A stretch of 64,000 nucleotides of DNA from Planktosalinus sp963975935 (GTDB taxonomy: Bacteria > Bacteroidota > Bacteroidia > Flavobacteriales > Flavobacteriaceae), in the NCBI GenBank assembly GCA_963975935.1, contig CAXBIQ010000002.1, positions 186,001 through 250,000 on the forward strand, given 5' to 3'. Below are positions 16,977 through 25,775 of the stretch, in pieces; within the stretch, counting starts at the first letter, position 1; each line of letters starts with the position of its first letter. The notes below the pieces were generated by a model. That model searched no databases. It had not been told where the DNA came from and saw only the letters and a program-made list of their open reading frames with translations. The translations under genes were made by a program, and so were the position numbers.

Positions 16977-18415
16977 ACCTTACTTTCAATAAAACCAAAA
17001 AGATTTTTATCTTTTATAATTTTTGAAACCCCGGCAGGAAGCATTTCTTCCCAGCCTTCTTCGCTTTCGGTTATTTTTTGAAGTACTTCACGTGAATAAA
17101 TTTGAAGTATTTCCGGGTTGTAATCTATAATATCAACTACTTTACCGTTGTATTTGAAGAACTTATATAATTCTTTCATACGTGGGTGCACCTTAAGGTT
17201 TTCGCTTGTGGTTAATTCACCGGTTTCAGGGTCTTCCATAGGGTAGAGGTAGACTTTCAAATCTTTGAAGAAAAGTTTACCAAAAGCCTCGAGAATACCG
17301 CCACTGAGGTGTCTGTAATATTTCTCATCAAAAATATCAACAAGGTTATTGACGCCCATTGTGAGGCCCATTCGGGATTTTGTGTATTTGGAATAGAATT
17401 CTACTAGTTTGTAGTACTCCTGAAAGTTTGAAATGAGAACGGTGTGCCCAAGGTTACAAAGCAATCGGGCCCTGTCCATAAAGTCTTCTTCATCAATTTC
17501 GCCTTCAGCACGCAAGTTTGAAAGGGTAATTTCAAAAATGGGAATGGTGTTTTCTTCTTCTACTTTGTTTTCATTGATAAACATCTCATAAGAGCGTTCA
17601 AACATATCAATGTTGACTTTGGTAACCGGTCTGAAACTTCCTCTTAGGGTTAAAATATTTTTTTTGTATAAAATAGCTGCAGGCAGGATATTATTTCCGT
17701 CAGGGCCAAACATTACTGCCTCGGTCATTCCGTTTTTGATAAGCTGCAAGCTCATCAGCCTATTGTCAACTTTTTCAAACTGAGGTCCTGAGAAGTTGAT
17801 CATATCAATCTCAATCTGATCTTTATCTATGTGGTCATAAAGATATCGTAAGAGCTTTCGAGGCTGATCATATTTATAAAATGCTCCGTAAATCAGGTTT
17901 ACACCAAGGGTTCCCAGTGTGAGTTGCTGTAGTTTGGCATCGTTCTCATGAAACCTTACATGAAGGATAATTTCATTGTAAGCTTCATTTGGATCAATCT
18001 GAAAGCGGATGCCTACCCAGCCGTGACCTTTAAACTTTTTAGCAAAATCAATGGTTGCAACAGTGTTGGCATATGCAAAAAATATTTTATTAGGATGCTT
18101 TTCCCGTGAAATGCGGTCTTCCATTAAATTCATTTCATGGCGCAACATCTTTTTTAACCTGGATTCAGTTACATACCTTCCATCTTCCTCAATACCATAT
18201 ATAGCATCGCTAAAATCCTTGTCATAAGCAGACATTGCTTTCGCTATAGTACCTGAAGCACCACCCGCCCTGAAAAAATTCCGAACAGTTTCCTGTCCCG
18301 CTCCAATTTCTGCAAAGGTGCCATAGATATGTTCATTCAGGTTAATTCGTAAAGATTTGTCCTTTATAGATGGGATTTGTTCAAAATCCTTATCTCCCTT
18401 CAGCGTCTCTGGCAT
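16961..18415 (-). CDS. Conserved Bacteroidetes protein of unknown function (about 484 aa)
   Basis: The protein has strongly conserved-looking motifs (IYGTFAEIGAGQETVRNFF, RAGGASGTIAKAMSAYDKDF, GHGWVGIRFQ, MGVNNLVDIFDEKYYRHLSG) but no known catalytic signature that I can place. There is no signal peptide or membrane segment, so it should be cytoplasmic. From memory, close homologues carry conflicting automatic names such as TonB-dependent receptor or nicotinate-nucleotide adenylyltransferase. Neither fits: there is no plug or barrel, and no HxGH nucleotidyltransferase motif. The gene stands alone, divergent from the hydrolase at 18499. Confidence 0.8.
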   Translation of the reverse strand: MPETLKGDKDFEQIPSIKDKSLRINLNEHIYGTFAEIGAGQETVRNFFRAGGASGTIAKAMSAYDKDFSDAIYGIEEDGRYVTESRLKKMLRHEMNLMEDRISREKHPNKIFFAYANTVATIDFAKKFKGHGWVGIRFQIDPNEAYNEIILHVRFHENDAKLQQLTLGTLGVNLIYGAFYKYDQPRKLLRYLYDHIDKDQIEIDMINFSGPQFEKVDNRLMSLQLIKNGMTEAVMFGPDGNNILPAAILYKKNILTLRGSFRPVTKVNIDMFERSYEMFINENKVEEENTIPIFEITLSNLRAEGEIDEEDFMDRARLLCNLGHTVLISNFQEYYKLVEFYSKYTKSRMGLTMGVNNLVDIFDEKYYRHLSGGILEAFGKLFFKDLKVYLYPMEDPETGELTTSENLKVHPRMKELYKFFKYNGKVVDIIDYNPEILQIYSREVLQKITESEEGWEEMLPAGVSKIIKDKNLFGFIESKVKTSG

Positions 18416-18485
18416 AGCGAGTAGTGTTAATTTAATTTATTATCACAAAGGTAGTAAATACAAGAGCTAAACAAAAAAATATCTT

Positions 18486-18493
18486 TAATTTTG
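18486..18493 (+). promoter_or_regulatory. Bacteroidetes -7 promoter box
   Basis: TAATTTTG fits TAnnTTTG and ends only 5 bases before the ATG at 18499. The transcript would start at or beside the start codon, so the mRNA is probably leaderless or nearly so. No clear -33 element was found. Confidence 0.55.
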
Positions 18494-18498
18494 TACAT

Positions 18499-19275
18499 AT
18501 GTTAACAGGCTTACATGTTACTTTTTTAGGTACAGGTACTTCACAGGGAATCCCTGTAATTGGGAGCCGTCATCCGGTTTGTAAAAGTACAGATCAAAAA
18601 GATAAAAGACTGCGCGTTTCAGTATTGTTGTCCTGGAAAGATTATAATTTTGTAATTGATACAGGGCCTGATTTCAGGATGCAAATGCTCAATGCTCAAT
18701 GTGAAAAATTAGATGGGGTTCTTTATACTCACGAGCACAATGACCATATCGCGGGACTGGACGATATAAGACCTTATTTTTTCAGGCAAGGGGATGTACC
18801 TGTGTATGCTCATAAACGTGTTTTTGAAGCGTTAAAAAAACGTTTTGATTACATTTTTGTCACCGAAGACAAATATCCCGGAGCCCCAACAATCAAAGAA
18901 GTGGAAATCGAAAAACAAAAACCTTTTAAAATTGCAAATGAACTGGTGATTCCCATTGAGGTGATGCACAATCGCTTGCCGGTGCTGGGCTTTAGACTTA
19001 AAGATTTTACTTATATCACTGATGCAAAAATCATTGCCGAAGAAGAAGTGAAGAAAATTATGGGGACAAAAGTCCTGGTATTGAATGCGCTGCGACAGGA
19101 ACCCCATCATTCACATTTTAATCTTGAAGAAGCTCTTGAATTTATTAAAAGAATTAAGCCTGAACGTGCATACCTCACACATATAAGCCACAAGCTGGGT
19201 TTTCATGAAGAAGTTCAAAAAACCTTGCCGGAAAACGTGTTTCTGGCATTCGATGGCTTGAAAATTAAAATTTAA
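18499..19275 (+). CDS. MBL-fold metal-dependent hydrolase (PhnP-like)
   Basis: The 258-residue protein has the metallo-beta-lactamase fold motifs: FLGTGTSQGIPVIG at the start, the metal site THEHNDHIAGLDDIRPYF, a VMHNRLPVLGFRL strand, the bridging Asp in YITDAK and a final HISHKLGFHEE. The N-terminal GTGTSQGIP and an early VCKST resemble the PhnP/phosphodiesterase branch, which acts on cyclic phosphate esters; substrate here unknown. It is followed after 21 bases by a small membrane-anchored protein and may be co-transcribed with it. Confidence 0.88.
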   Translation: MLTGLHVTFLGTGTSQGIPVIGSRHPVCKSTDQKDKRLRVSVLLSWKDYNFVIDTGPDFRMQMLNAQCEKLDGVLYTHEHNDHIAGLDDIRPYFFRQGDVPVYAHKRVFEALKKRFDYIFVTEDKYPGAPTIKEVEIEKQKPFKIANELVIPIEVMHNRLPVLGFRLKDFTYITDAKIIAEEEVKKIMGTKVLVLNALRQEPHHSHFNLEEALEFIKRIKPERAYLTHISHKLGFHEEVQKTLPENVFLAFDGLKIKI

Positions 19276-19296
19276 AAACAATTAATCATACATTTT

Positions 19297-19794
19297 ATGC
19301 GAAATAAAATTTTTATGTACCTGTTTATATTTTCAATATTACTGGTTCTTTTTATGTATATGAACCAAAAGAAAATTTATGAAGATCAGGAAACCAAAAT
19401 AGAAAAGCTATCCAGCCAGCTGGAAGAAGAAAAGCTAAATAATGAACTCTTGATCACTAAAAACTTTGAGCTTAATTATTTTTCTTTTCTTGAAAATGAT
19501 AACGCCATGAGTTATTTTGAACAATCAGGCTATGAGGCAAGTGATATTGAAAGAATGGTCACTGAGCAAATTTATGCTCAAAATCAGGCAGAGGGTGATA
19601 ACCCCTTGATTCCATATAGCGGAATGGAGGGTTCAATGAAAATAAATAAGGTAAAATTTCTAAACCATAAATGGGTCATTGCCGATTTTACTGATGGTCG
19701 CTACTGGGGTGAAATGATCATTGAGTATGACATTGACGAAGCTGAAAATTTGACATTAAATACCTTGTCGTCTTTGTTATATTCAGGGAGGTAA
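19297..19794 (+). CDS. Single-pass membrane protein with coiled coil, function unknown
   Basis: The 165-residue protein begins with a hydrophobic segment (IFMYLFIFSILLVLFMYM) acting as signal anchor, followed by a coiled coil (ETKIEKLSSQLEEEKLNNEL) and a small globular domain with strands VKFLNHKWVIADFTDG and YWGEMIIEYDI. The domain would face the periplasm. I recognise no named family. It follows the MBL hydrolase by 21 bases on the same strand. Confidence 0.72.
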   Translation: MRNKIFMYLFIFSILLVLFMYMNQKKIYEDQETKIEKLSSQLEEEKLNNELLITKNFELNYFSFLENDNAMSYFEQSGYEASDIERMVTEQIYAQNQAEGDNPLIPYSGMEGSMKINKVKFLNHKWVIADFTDGRYWGEMIIEYDIDEAENLTLNTLSSLLYSGR

Positions 19795-19799
19795 AAAAA

Positions 19800-20477
19800 T
19801 TAAGAATTTTCATTTGTGTTCAACCTCTTTACAAGCCAAGTCTTTAATTCAAAAAAGTTTTGTGGCGCTACGCCGTGGCCTACAGGAAATTCTGAGTATG
19901 TGTTTTTGATATTTAATCTATCTAAAAACGGCTTGGTTTTTCGCGCCCATTCAACCGGTAAAACCTGATCTGAAGATCCGTGGGAACAGTAAAAGTCCAA
20001 ATGGGAATATTTTTCTTCCTTAAGGTTCTCAGGAAGTAATTCTTCATTGATATAACCGCTTAAGGCAATGATATTCTTTACTTTTTCGGGATACTTTAAA
20101 GCTACTGCATAACTCAAAATTGTACCCTGACTAAAGCCGAGAAGCGTAACATTTTGAGCATCTACATCATAACTTTCCACAGCCTCGTCAATAAACTTTG
20201 ATACAAGTGCTACAGATTCTTTAGCTTGTTCTGTATCACTGAATTTTCCTGAGGTAGTATCCCAATGAATCGCATACCAGGCATTGCCGTAAGGTTGCAT
20301 TTTATAAGGAGCCCTCACCGAAATTATAAAAAGCTCATCGGGCAATTCTGATGCAAAGGAAAACAAATCGTTTTCATCGCTTCCGTAGCCATGAAGCATG
20401 ATCAAAAGTGGCGCCTTGTTAATATTTGTTTTTGGTGGACGTCTTAGGTGATATAAAGAAAGATTTTGTGTACTCAT
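19800..20477 (-). CDS. Alpha/beta-hydrolase, phospholipase/carboxylesterase family
   Basis: The 225-residue enzyme has the nucleophile elbow LLGFSQGTIL (Ser nucleophile), an oxyanion region LLIMLHGYGSDENDLF, and later FYCSHGSSDQVLPVEW (catalytic Asp) and FPVGHGVAP (catalytic His). This is the acyl-protein thioesterase/carboxylesterase layout. It lacks a signal peptide and should be cytoplasmic. It ends five bases from the convergent membrane-protein gene. Substrate unknown. Confidence 0.9.
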   Translation of the reverse strand: MSTQNLSLYHLRRPPKTNINKAPLLIMLHGYGSDENDLFSFASELPDELFIISVRAPYKMQPYGNAWYAIHWDTTSGKFSDTEQAKESVALVSKFIDEAVESYDVDAQNVTLLGFSQGTILSYAVALKYPEKVKNIIALSGYINEELLPENLKEEKYSHLDFYCSHGSSDQVLPVEWARKTKPFLDRLNIKNTYSEFPVGHGVAPQNFFELKTWLVKRLNTNENS

Positions 20478-20538
20478 ATATAAATCTAACCGCTGCTATT
20501 TTCACAACCCGGCTGTATGTTTTTTAAATTAATCAAAG

Positions 20539-20868
20539 TTATTTAACACCGCTGAACCAGTCCTGAAACTGCTCTCCAAGAACGGGTACTAATTTCATTT
20601 CCCCCTGAATGGCACCCACAAAGCCCAATACCCATAAAATCAACACAAAAAAGCTCAATATAGTACCAACGACTCCCAAGTCTATCATGAGGGATAAAAC
20701 TGATATTGCTATTGAAAGGAGGATAAGACCCAGCATTTGCCTGATGTGAAAAGAAGCATATTCATTGCGTTGCGTGTTGTTCATAATTATTGCAATCACA
20801 AAACCAATGATGGTTAAATATGCAATAATTCCTATGGTTTTTCCATCATTTCCGGTTGTATTTTCCAT
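20539..20868 (-). CDS. Small membrane protein, Tic20/DUF4870-like (copy B)
   Basis: The 109-residue protein has three to four hydrophobic segments (IIAYLTIIGFVIAIIMN, LGLILLSIAISVLSLMI, VGTILSFFVLILWVLGFVGA) separated by YASFHIRQ, as in DUF4870/Tic20-like small membrane proteins. It is a paralogue of the next gene upstream (20908-21234): both share the ISYIT/IAYLTxxGxIIAxxMN start, an H-x-R/K motif after segment 1, and the VLWVLAFVxAxQGxxxxxP end. Tandem duplication is the simple explanation. Function unknown. Confidence 0.82.
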   Translation of the reverse strand: MENTTGNDGKTIGIIAYLTIIGFVIAIIMNNTQRNEYASFHIRQMLGLILLSIAISVLSLMIDLGVVGTILSFFVLILWVLGFVGAIQGEMKLVPVLGEQFQDWFSGVK

Positions 20869-20907
20869 GGGTTTAGTTTTTTTCTGTATTCTTAAAATTA
20901 ATCAATA

Positions 20908-21234
20908 TTATTCTAAAAAGGTAAACCATTTCTGGAATTTTATGCCCAACCCGCCAAATGCAGGTGTTTTTCCCTGTAAAGCACTTACAAACGCCAATAC
21001 CCATAAAACAAAAGATAACAGCCATAAAATATCACCAAGGATGTAGTGTATATATGCATGAGAAACCTGGGAAATAAAGAGTAGCACTACCAATCCAAAC
21101 ATTATTTTGACATGGTAAGTCACATAAGCTGACTTTAAATCACGGTTCATAAAATATGCGATTATCATGCCTACAAACGTGATGTAGCTTATAATACCGT
21201 AGTTTTTTTCCTTTTTACTGATTTGCGTTTGCAT
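20908..21234 (-). CDS. Small membrane protein, Tic20/DUF4870-like (copy A)
   Basis: The 108-residue protein has hydrophobic segments like its neighbour (IISYITFVGMIIAYFMN, IMFGLVVLLFISQVSHAYI, LSFVLWVLAFVSALQG) and a YVTYHVK link where copy B has YASFHIR. Its ATG overlaps the 3' end of the dihydroorotase-like gene by 20 bases, which points to coupling in one operon: BatA-type protein, dihydroorotase-like protein, then the two small membrane proteins. Function unknown. Confidence 0.82.
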   Translation of the reverse strand: MQTQISKKEKNYGIISYITFVGMIIAYFMNRDLKSAYVTYHVKIMFGLVVLLFISQVSHAYIHYILGDILWLLSFVLWVLAFVSALQGKTPAFGGLGIKFQKWFTFLE

Positions 21235-22483
21235 TCAATATTAATTTTTTATTATTGTAAATACCATAGGCAAAGCCTTTAAGGTTTTTCCCCAGCAGAG
21301 CGGCATTTTTTGAAGTGCTGTGTATATGTTTATTTTCAAAAACCCATTCCTTTTCAGGGTTAAAAAGAGTAATGTTTGCTTTTTCACCTTCTTTGATCGT
21401 TATTTCCGGTATCCCGAAGTTCTTTTTCAAGCGGGTGATGAACGTTATTGTTTCCTCAGTACTAAAAATGGTTTGCAACGCCCCAAAGCAACTTTCAAGA
21501 CCAATGCTCCCAAACAAAGCGTGATCAAATTCTGTTTTTTTGTGCTCAACATCAATAGGATTGTGGTCTGATGTTACACCATCAATCACGCCGTCTTTAA
21601 GGCCTTTTATCAATTCTTTCACATCAGATTTGGTGCGTAGCGGTGGTGATAGTTTTAAATGGGTGTCAAAGGTATATAAAGCATCGTCAGTCAGCTTTAA
21701 ATTGTTGATGGAGACACTACAACTTATATTCAGCCCTTTTTGTTTTGCCGCTTTTATGAGTTCAACACTTTTTTTGGTTGATATTGTGGGAAGATGAAGT
21801 TTTCCTTCGGTATATTCCAGAAGAAAAATATTTCGGTTTACGTGTAGCTCTTCTGCCAGTGCAGGGATTCCCTTTAATCCGAGTTTGGTGCTGCTTTCCT
21901 CTTCATTTGCCACACCGTTTTTTGAAAGGTCATTTTCATTGCAAAAGGCAATTACGAGTCCGTCAAAGTTTTGGGTGTACTGCAATGCCAGTTTCAGAAG
22001 GTTTGGGTTTTTCACCGGTTTTTGATAATCGTAAAAAGCAATTGCCCCGGCTTTTTTCATGTCAAAAAGTTCGGCGAGATCCTCACCGTTTCCGTTGTGG
22101 GTTAGTGCGCCAATGGGGTACAGCGTCACTGCCTGGTTTGCATCTTTGGACATGATGTACTGAATGTCAGCTTTGCTGTCTGTGACGGGTTGTGTGTTGG
22201 CATTTACGGCTACTGCAGTATACCCGCTCAGGGCTGCTGTTTTGAGCCCGTTTTCAATGGTTTCCCTTTCTTCATAACCGGGCTCGCCAAAACTCACACT
22301 ACTGTCAAACCAGCCTTGTGATATATGAAGGTTCTCCAGTTTTATTTCTTTTCGTTCATCCGGATTTTTAATTTTTGAAGCTATTTTTTCAAATTGCCCA
22401 TTTGTTACCAGAACATCACATTTTTTTAGGTGGTGCTCACTAGAAGGATCCATAATGGTAACCGATCTTAGAAGGATGTTCAT
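21215..22483 (-). CDS. Dihydroorotase-like protein without metal ligands (probably non-catalytic)
   Basis: The 422-residue protein aligns over its length with class I dihydroorotase (GYEERETIENGLKTAALSGY, LYPIGALT, KLSPPLRTKSDVKELIKGLK, FGSIGLESCFGAL). However, the zinc-binding DxHVHLREPG is DSSVSFGEPG (residues 60-69), the later His of xAHCED is Phe (IAFCNE), and HxxHVST is HLPTIST. Asp in TSDHNP remains. So most metal ligands are gone, and catalysis is unlikely. A comparable inactive homologue, PyrC', helps assemble aspartate carbamoyltransferase in Pseudomonas. Here pyrB lies at 48555. It overlaps the upstream BatA-type gene by 4 bases. Confidence 0.88.
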   Translation of the reverse strand: MNILLRSVTIMDPSSEHHLKKCDVLVTNGQFEKIASKIKNPDERKEIKLENLHISQGWFDSSVSFGEPGYEERETIENGLKTAALSGYTAVAVNANTQPVTDSKADIQYIMSKDANQAVTLYPIGALTHNGNGEDLAELFDMKKAGAIAFYDYQKPVKNPNLLKLALQYTQNFDGLVIAFCNENDLSKNGVANEEESSTKLGLKGIPALAEELHVNRNIFLLEYTEGKLHLPTISTKKSVELIKAAKQKGLNISCSVSINNLKLTDDALYTFDTHLKLSPPLRTKSDVKELIKGLKDGVIDGVTSDHNPIDVEHKKTEFDHALFGSIGLESCFGALQTIFSTEETITFITRLKKNFGIPEITIKEGEKANITLFNPEKEWVFENKHIHSTSKNAALLGKNLKGFAYGIYNNKKLILNANANQ

Positions 22484-24399
22484 TTTAAATATTTTAAGAG
22501 AAATAATTCAATAGCTAAAAAGAATAATGCAAAAATAACAAACCATTTCCAATAATTTTGGACATTGCTTTCCCGGGCAACTTTCTCAAACATGGCATTT
22601 ATTGAGTTGAAGTTTGAAGTATCCTGCCACGTAGCTGCATTTTGAAATTGCAAACTGCTTTCATTACGGTTGTAGTTAAAACTTACATATTCAACAAGAT
22701 TATCTTTGTCATATATACCATAAGTACCGGCAGTTTCCGGTTGATCTGTTGTTGTGATTATGACTTTGTTGCTGCTGTTTTGCTGTTGCGGAATAAAATC
22801 TGTATTCTCATTGCGCAAGCTAAGAATATGATCACGAGGAAGCGTAATATTGACTGCAAAATCATTTTGATTTCCAATAGTGTAATATAAATCGGGTAGC
22901 GGGAGGCTCTGTTTTGCAATGCGATAAAATGAAGGAACAACCAGGGGCGAATTTGTAAAGCTTGAATTTTCCATGGCTAATGAACTGCTGAAGAAGTATA
23001 CATTTTGATTTTGCATCAAAAAACCTGTTCGGTCTTCAAAAGAAAGTATAGGGGTATGCTTCCGCGAAAGCGTGTAATAACTGTTGACTTGAGGGTATTG
23101 AAAATTAGTCACTTCATTTTCAAATACATTTTGAAAAACGGGGTGATCAAAATGTATGGTGGTAATTTGCTTTTCCCGGTCATTTAACTGAGAAAGGTTC
23201 CCAAGGTTTAATTGGTTGAAAAAGCTCCGGTAGCTTTCTGCATCAATATCATTAGCGGGAATTATAATCAAGGTTCCATTATTGTCTGCAAACGATTTTA
23301 AAGCAGTTTGGAGCACTCCTGAAATTTCCTGCACACCATTTAAAATTATGGTATTTTGTTGTTGAATGATATTGAAATCAAGTTGGTTTACCGCCTGTGA
23401 AATAAAATCAAATTCATCAGCGGTATATATTTTCCTTAAAAAAGCATCATCATCTTGCTGAATGGAGAGGACTTTTATTTTGGTTTTTTCATTGATACTG
23501 AAATAAAGCATGTTGTCAAAGAGCAGGGATTGATCTGTAATGAGAACACTTCCGTTAAGGATTCCATCTTTAACTTCAAAAGGCACAGTAGCTGATGAAA
23601 ACGCTTCAATAGGGGTTGCTGCTTTTGCAATCAAAGTCTCGTTTTCGTTAAGTGAAACGGGTAAATTTTCTATGGCTTCACCGTGATTGTTGAGTACCGC
23701 CGTAAGCTCCAGCAAGTCTGAGTTGACTGCAGAAATGTACAGACTGTCCACGGCAATATTGTTTGTGTTTGACGGGGTAAGTTGATGGGTGCTTATGGTT
23801 ATTTCTTCTGTAGCATCAGGCAGGGGTTGCTGACCCTGAAAATCTGAAATCCAGATAAGGTTTTTTTCTGTGTTTTGATTATTTGAGAAAAGGTTTTGTG
23901 CCTTTAGTAAAACTTCATCAAAGGAGATTTGATTGCTGCTGTAATCTAGGTCTAAAATAGAATTCTTAAAATCTTCACTGCTTACATTTCTTGCTGTTGA
24001 ACTATTTGAAAACCAGCTGAGGTTTGTGGGTATATCGGCACTCTTATAAAGGTCTTGCGTTACGGTGCGTAATAACTCTCCCTGACCTCCTTTTGCCTGT
24101 AAGCTAAAGGAGTTGTCTATGTAGATTACCGTTTCGGTTTCTGTATTTGAAGATTCCTTAGATGTCGTAAACGGTTGTGCAAAAGCAAAAATAATACAGG
24201 CCAGCGCTGCCAGTCTGGTAAAAAGCACAAGCCATTTTTTGATTTTTGAACTTTTTCTTGTTTGTAAAGTGACTTCTTTTAAAAACTTGACGTTGGTAAA
24301 GGGTGTTTTTTGAAATTTACGCAGTTGAAATAAATGTACAAGTATGGGAATGATTAAAAAGAGAAGCGCGAATAGTAATTCTGGGTTTTTAAACTGCAT
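22480..24399 (-). CDS. BatA-domain, VWA-like membrane protein
   Basis: The 639-residue protein opens with the BatA signature: MQFKNPELLFALLFLIIPIL, then HLFQLRKFQKTPFTNVKFL and a second transmembrane segment around LVLFTRLAALACIIFAFAQP. A von Willebrand A-like domain follows (VIYIDNSFSLQAKG; LIWISDFQGQQPLP), then a long periplasmic region and a last hydrophobic segment (WFVIFALFFLAIELFLL). Such proteins are called aerotolerance-related. The MIDAS-like DNSFS is DxSxS-type and could bind a metal ion. It heads the operon with the dihydroorotase-like gene (4-base overlap). Confidence 0.88.
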   Translation of the reverse strand: MQFKNPELLFALLFLIIPILVHLFQLRKFQKTPFTNVKFLKEVTLQTRKSSKIKKWLVLFTRLAALACIIFAFAQPFTTSKESSNTETETVIYIDNSFSLQAKGGQGELLRTVTQDLYKSADIPTNLSWFSNSSTARNVSSEDFKNSILDLDYSSNQISFDEVLLKAQNLFSNNQNTEKNLIWISDFQGQQPLPDATEEITISTHQLTPSNTNNIAVDSLYISAVNSDLLELTAVLNNHGEAIENLPVSLNENETLIAKAATPIEAFSSATVPFEVKDGILNGSVLITDQSLLFDNMLYFSINEKTKIKVLSIQQDDDAFLRKIYTADEFDFISQAVNQLDFNIIQQQNTIILNGVQEISGVLQTALKSFADNNGTLIIIPANDIDAESYRSFFNQLNLGNLSQLNDREKQITTIHFDHPVFQNVFENEVTNFQYPQVNSYYTLSRKHTPILSFEDRTGFLMQNQNVYFFSSSLAMENSSFTNSPLVVPSFYRIAKQSLPLPDLYYTIGNQNDFAVNITLPRDHILSLRNENTDFIPQQQNSSNKVIITTTDQPETAGTYGIYDKDNLVEYVSFNYNRNESSLQFQNAATWQDTSNFNSINAMFEKVARESNVQNYWKWFVIFALFFLAIELFLLKYLK

Positions 24400-24458
24400 T
24401 CCAAAAAAGATTTTTCAAAGATAAAAAAGCGGGATTAATTAAAGGGTATATGTTGGCT

Positions 24459-25661
24459 TTATTTTTTTGGGATTTTATTGTCATCAAACGCACTGGGTAA
24501 AAGCTGTGGAATAAATTTAATCAATAATGGAAGCAGTAAGGAGCCGCCGGGCAATAAAAAAATCGTCAATGAAGGAATGGCTTTAATTACTTCAAGCATT
24601 TGCTCTTTGACTTTTTCTTTTTCGGTGTTGTCCAGATCTGTATAAGTTGATTTTCCAAGCAAAACAATCAGTTCTTTGCTTTGGGATAATTCTTTCAAGA
24701 GTCTGTTTTTGTTCCTTAGGATGAGTAACTTAACTATTTTTGTTGATTGTTTGTAAAACTGTTTTACGGGGTGTGTATGTTCAAATAAGTTAATGGACCT
24801 TGCATTTGTAAGAACAAAGTCAGTTAAGGCACTTGAAGATTCTGCTGCCGAAGCTTTATCAATTTTGAGTTGCAGTGTCAATTTGTTTAAAAAATCTTTT
24901 TCGGTTATTTCAAGTTTTAAGTCATTCCAGACTGCCAGACAGCAAAGATCCAAAAGGTATTGTTTTTCTAAAGGGTATGTAAGGTTTTCAAATGAAATAG
25001 AGTCAAGACCCAAACCGGGGTTCAGGAAATAACCGGAATAAGCTTCAGACTCCTGAAACATTTCCAGTAATAAGGTGTCGTACTTTGTTTTTTCGGTTTT
25101 TTCGCGCAAAGCAAAAAATGTACTTTGTAATATGGTATGTTCCAGCTGGTGTGCATAATCCGGCAAGTTTTTTTCACCGTTTAAAAATCTTTTATAAGCA
25201 AGTATGTCAAGATAGAGCAAAGCGTTTGTGATGATGCGGTCAAAATTTTGTCTTTTGATGTTTTTGCTTTTTTCAACCCGGAGGTTTAATATGTGTTCCA
25301 GTTTTTTTGAATCACTTGAATTAAATGACATTTTAGGCAAAAAAGAATGTTTTTTAATGCTGATGCTTTTAAAAAAATCAATAAGGCTCTTGAGGCAATC
25401 TGAATAATTGTTTTCAGGGTTATGTTGAAAATAAGTTGTAAAAAGTGCGTGCAGAAAATTGACTTTCGCAATTTCTTCTTCGGTTAATTTGAGGTCAAAA
25501 TTATCAAAAGAATGAAAAGTTTTAATGGAGAGACCATACATAAATCCGGTTTCGCGTAAAGCGAAATAGAAATTACTTTCATTTTGCGTCGAAAAGGTTG
25601 TGGCAGGCTTCCCTAAAACAAAAATATATTTGTCTATCCAACCGGAAGAGGAGGGGTTCAT
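24459..25661 (-). CDS. LETM1-related biofilm-associated protein
   Basis: The 400-residue protein ends with a LETM1-like segment (LLPGGSLLLPLLIKF and IPQLLPSAF), a short hydrophobic domain resembling the mitochondrial ribosome/ion-transport protein LETM1. The rest is mostly helical, starting MNPSSSGWIDKYIFVLGKP. Proteins of this architecture in flavobacteria are named LETM1-related biofilm-associated; I rely on memory for that name. I take the ATG at 25661. An earlier TTG (25688) lies in frame but has no support. Mechanism unknown. Confidence 0.8.
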   Translation of the reverse strand: MNPSSSGWIDKYIFVLGKPATTFSTQNESNFYFALRETGFMYGLSIKTFHSFDNFDLKLTEEEIAKVNFLHALFTTYFQHNPENNYSDCLKSLIDFFKSISIKKHSFLPKMSFNSSDSKKLEHILNLRVEKSKNIKRQNFDRIITNALLYLDILAYKRFLNGEKNLPDYAHQLEHTILQSTFFALREKTEKTKYDTLLLEMFQESEAYSGYFLNPGLGLDSISFENLTYPLEKQYLLDLCCLAVWNDLKLEITEKDFLNKLTLQLKIDKASAAESSSALTDFVLTNARSINLFEHTHPVKQFYKQSTKIVKLLILRNKNRLLKELSQSKELIVLLGKSTYTDLDNTEKEKVKEQMLEVIKAIPSLTIFLLPGGSLLLPLLIKFIPQLLPSAFDDNKIPKK

Positions 25662-25750
25662 AAAATAATCTTCATTAGTGTTTTGCAAATTTACATGGAA
25701 AGTTTATGAAAAAGTCTTCAAATATTGTCTATTTTTGGGCGTTAATATTG

Positions 25751-25775
25751 AAATATCCTTATTGTAAGGATATTT
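25751..25775. promoter_or_regulatory. Perfect palindrome, candidate operator
   Basis: AAATATCCTTA (25751-25761) and TAAGGATATTT (25765-25775) are exact 11-base arms around TTG. The right arm ends on the first base of a TATTTTTG -7 box (25775-25782), 33 bases before the DUF4331 start. A repressor bound here would overlap the promoter; a hairpin in RNA is unlikely as it lies upstream of the expected transcription start. Confidence 0.65.
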
